A stretch of 5,490 bases of DNA, taken from contig CALBSQ010000316.1 of the NCBI GenBank assembly GCA_937967325.1, positions 1 to 5,490 on the forward strand, read 5' to 3'. Below are positions 5,244 to 5,490 of the stretch, piece by piece. The stretch is from an uncultured Chloroflexota bacterium. Lineage in GTDB: Bacteria > Chloroflexota > UBA4733. The translations under genes and the position numbers were made by a program. Every line of letters starts with the position of its first letter. Within the stretch, counting starts at the first letter, position 1. The notes below the pieces were generated by a model, which saw only the letters and a list, made by a program, of their open reading frames with translations, had not been told where the DNA came from and searched no databases.

Positions 5244-5490
5244 ATGGAGCAGGTAGTCATCATTATCGCCACCATGGCGGACGGCACGGTCATTCGGGAG
5301 CGGACGGCCGACTTTGGCCGGTTCGTCACCCTCGCCCTGGCGTTCCGCGCCGACCCCGCGTGTGTCCGGCTGGTCTGGGTGGTGTGCGACCCGCCGCCCC
5401 GGCCGCCGGCGCACGCCGCGGCCCTCGCCCGGCTACGCTTGCCCCAAGCAGCCGCGGCCGCCCACGGCCTGGCCCAGCTCGCTGCGATTG
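5244..5490 (+). CDS. Hypothetical protein, 3' end outside the window
   Basis: A frame starts at ATG 5244 and stays open to the right edge (82 complete codons, no stop). GGGAG (5232-5236) with 7-nt spacing is a good ribosome site. The 15-nt start region GGAGCAGAGCAATGG is a 12-of-15 match to that of the SWIM gene (GGAGAGCAGCAATGG). The protein begins MEQVVIIIATMADGTVIRE, a strand-turn-strand pattern. It continues with a hydrophobic segment (RFVTLALAFRADPACVRLVWVVCD), a Pro-rich linker and an Ala-rich helical stretch. No family is recognised. It lies 98 bp after the SWIM gene with no separate strong promoter, so it is probably the second gene of that operon, under the same regulator. Confidence 0.7.
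   Translation, partial: MEQVVIIIATMADGTVIRERTADFGRFVTLALAFRADPACVRLVWVVCDPPPRPPAHAAALARLRLPQAAAAAHGLAQLAAI

Noticed and set aside
4771..5244. 157-residue minus-strand frame
   Set aside because: It is antisense to the SWIM gene, which has a strong promoter, ribosome site and zinc motif.
1..5490. CRISPR arrays, insertion sequences, integrases or attachment sites
   Set aside because: No regularly spaced repeats, transposase motifs or terminal inverted repeats were seen on either strand.

Overview
The window is GC-rich DNA with long open frames, short intergenic gaps and Shine-Dalgarno-led or overlapping starts, so it is bacterial. The protein types together (compact type III-like Res, a DUF3467-like protein, a small SWIM protein) would suit a high-GC Chloroflexota or similar lineage. 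That placement is an impression, because no rRNA or other marker gene is present.

Region 1 (1-2845, + strand) is a restriction-type operon. The C-terminal end of an unidentified protein overlaps by 4 bp (ATGA) an intact 823-residue helicase-nuclease of the type III restriction Res family. This enzyme has a full set of SF2 motifs and a C-terminal PD-(D/E)XK nuclease. The truncated upstream gene sits where a modification methyltransferase or other partner would be expected.

Region 2 (2846-3134) is a short spacer with one doubtful small + strand frame carrying a CPRC motif and a GC-rich hairpin.

Region 3 (3135-4265, - strand) is visibly less GC-biased. It holds a tight three-gene chain read right to left: a DUF3467-like small protein, a HicB-like antitoxin candidate joined by a 4-bp GTGA overlap, and a HicA-like toxin candidate overlapping by 11 bp. 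It looks like an acquired accessory cassette placed convergently to the restriction operon.

Region 4 (4437-5490) is a regulated divergent pair: a small Cro/CI-type regulator on - and, on +, a 109-residue SWIM-type zinc-binding protein followed by a gene running off the end. The 146-bp gap between the divergent starts carries two back-to-back sigma70-type promoters. They are symmetric about position 4734/4735, and each -10 box lies in the same octamer CGTACACT. Further CGTACA copies lie in the SWIM leader, and a near-palindrome lies in the regulator's own promoter. This suggests a regulator-controlled accessory operon.

No tRNA, rRNA, transposase, integrase or CRISPR array was seen.
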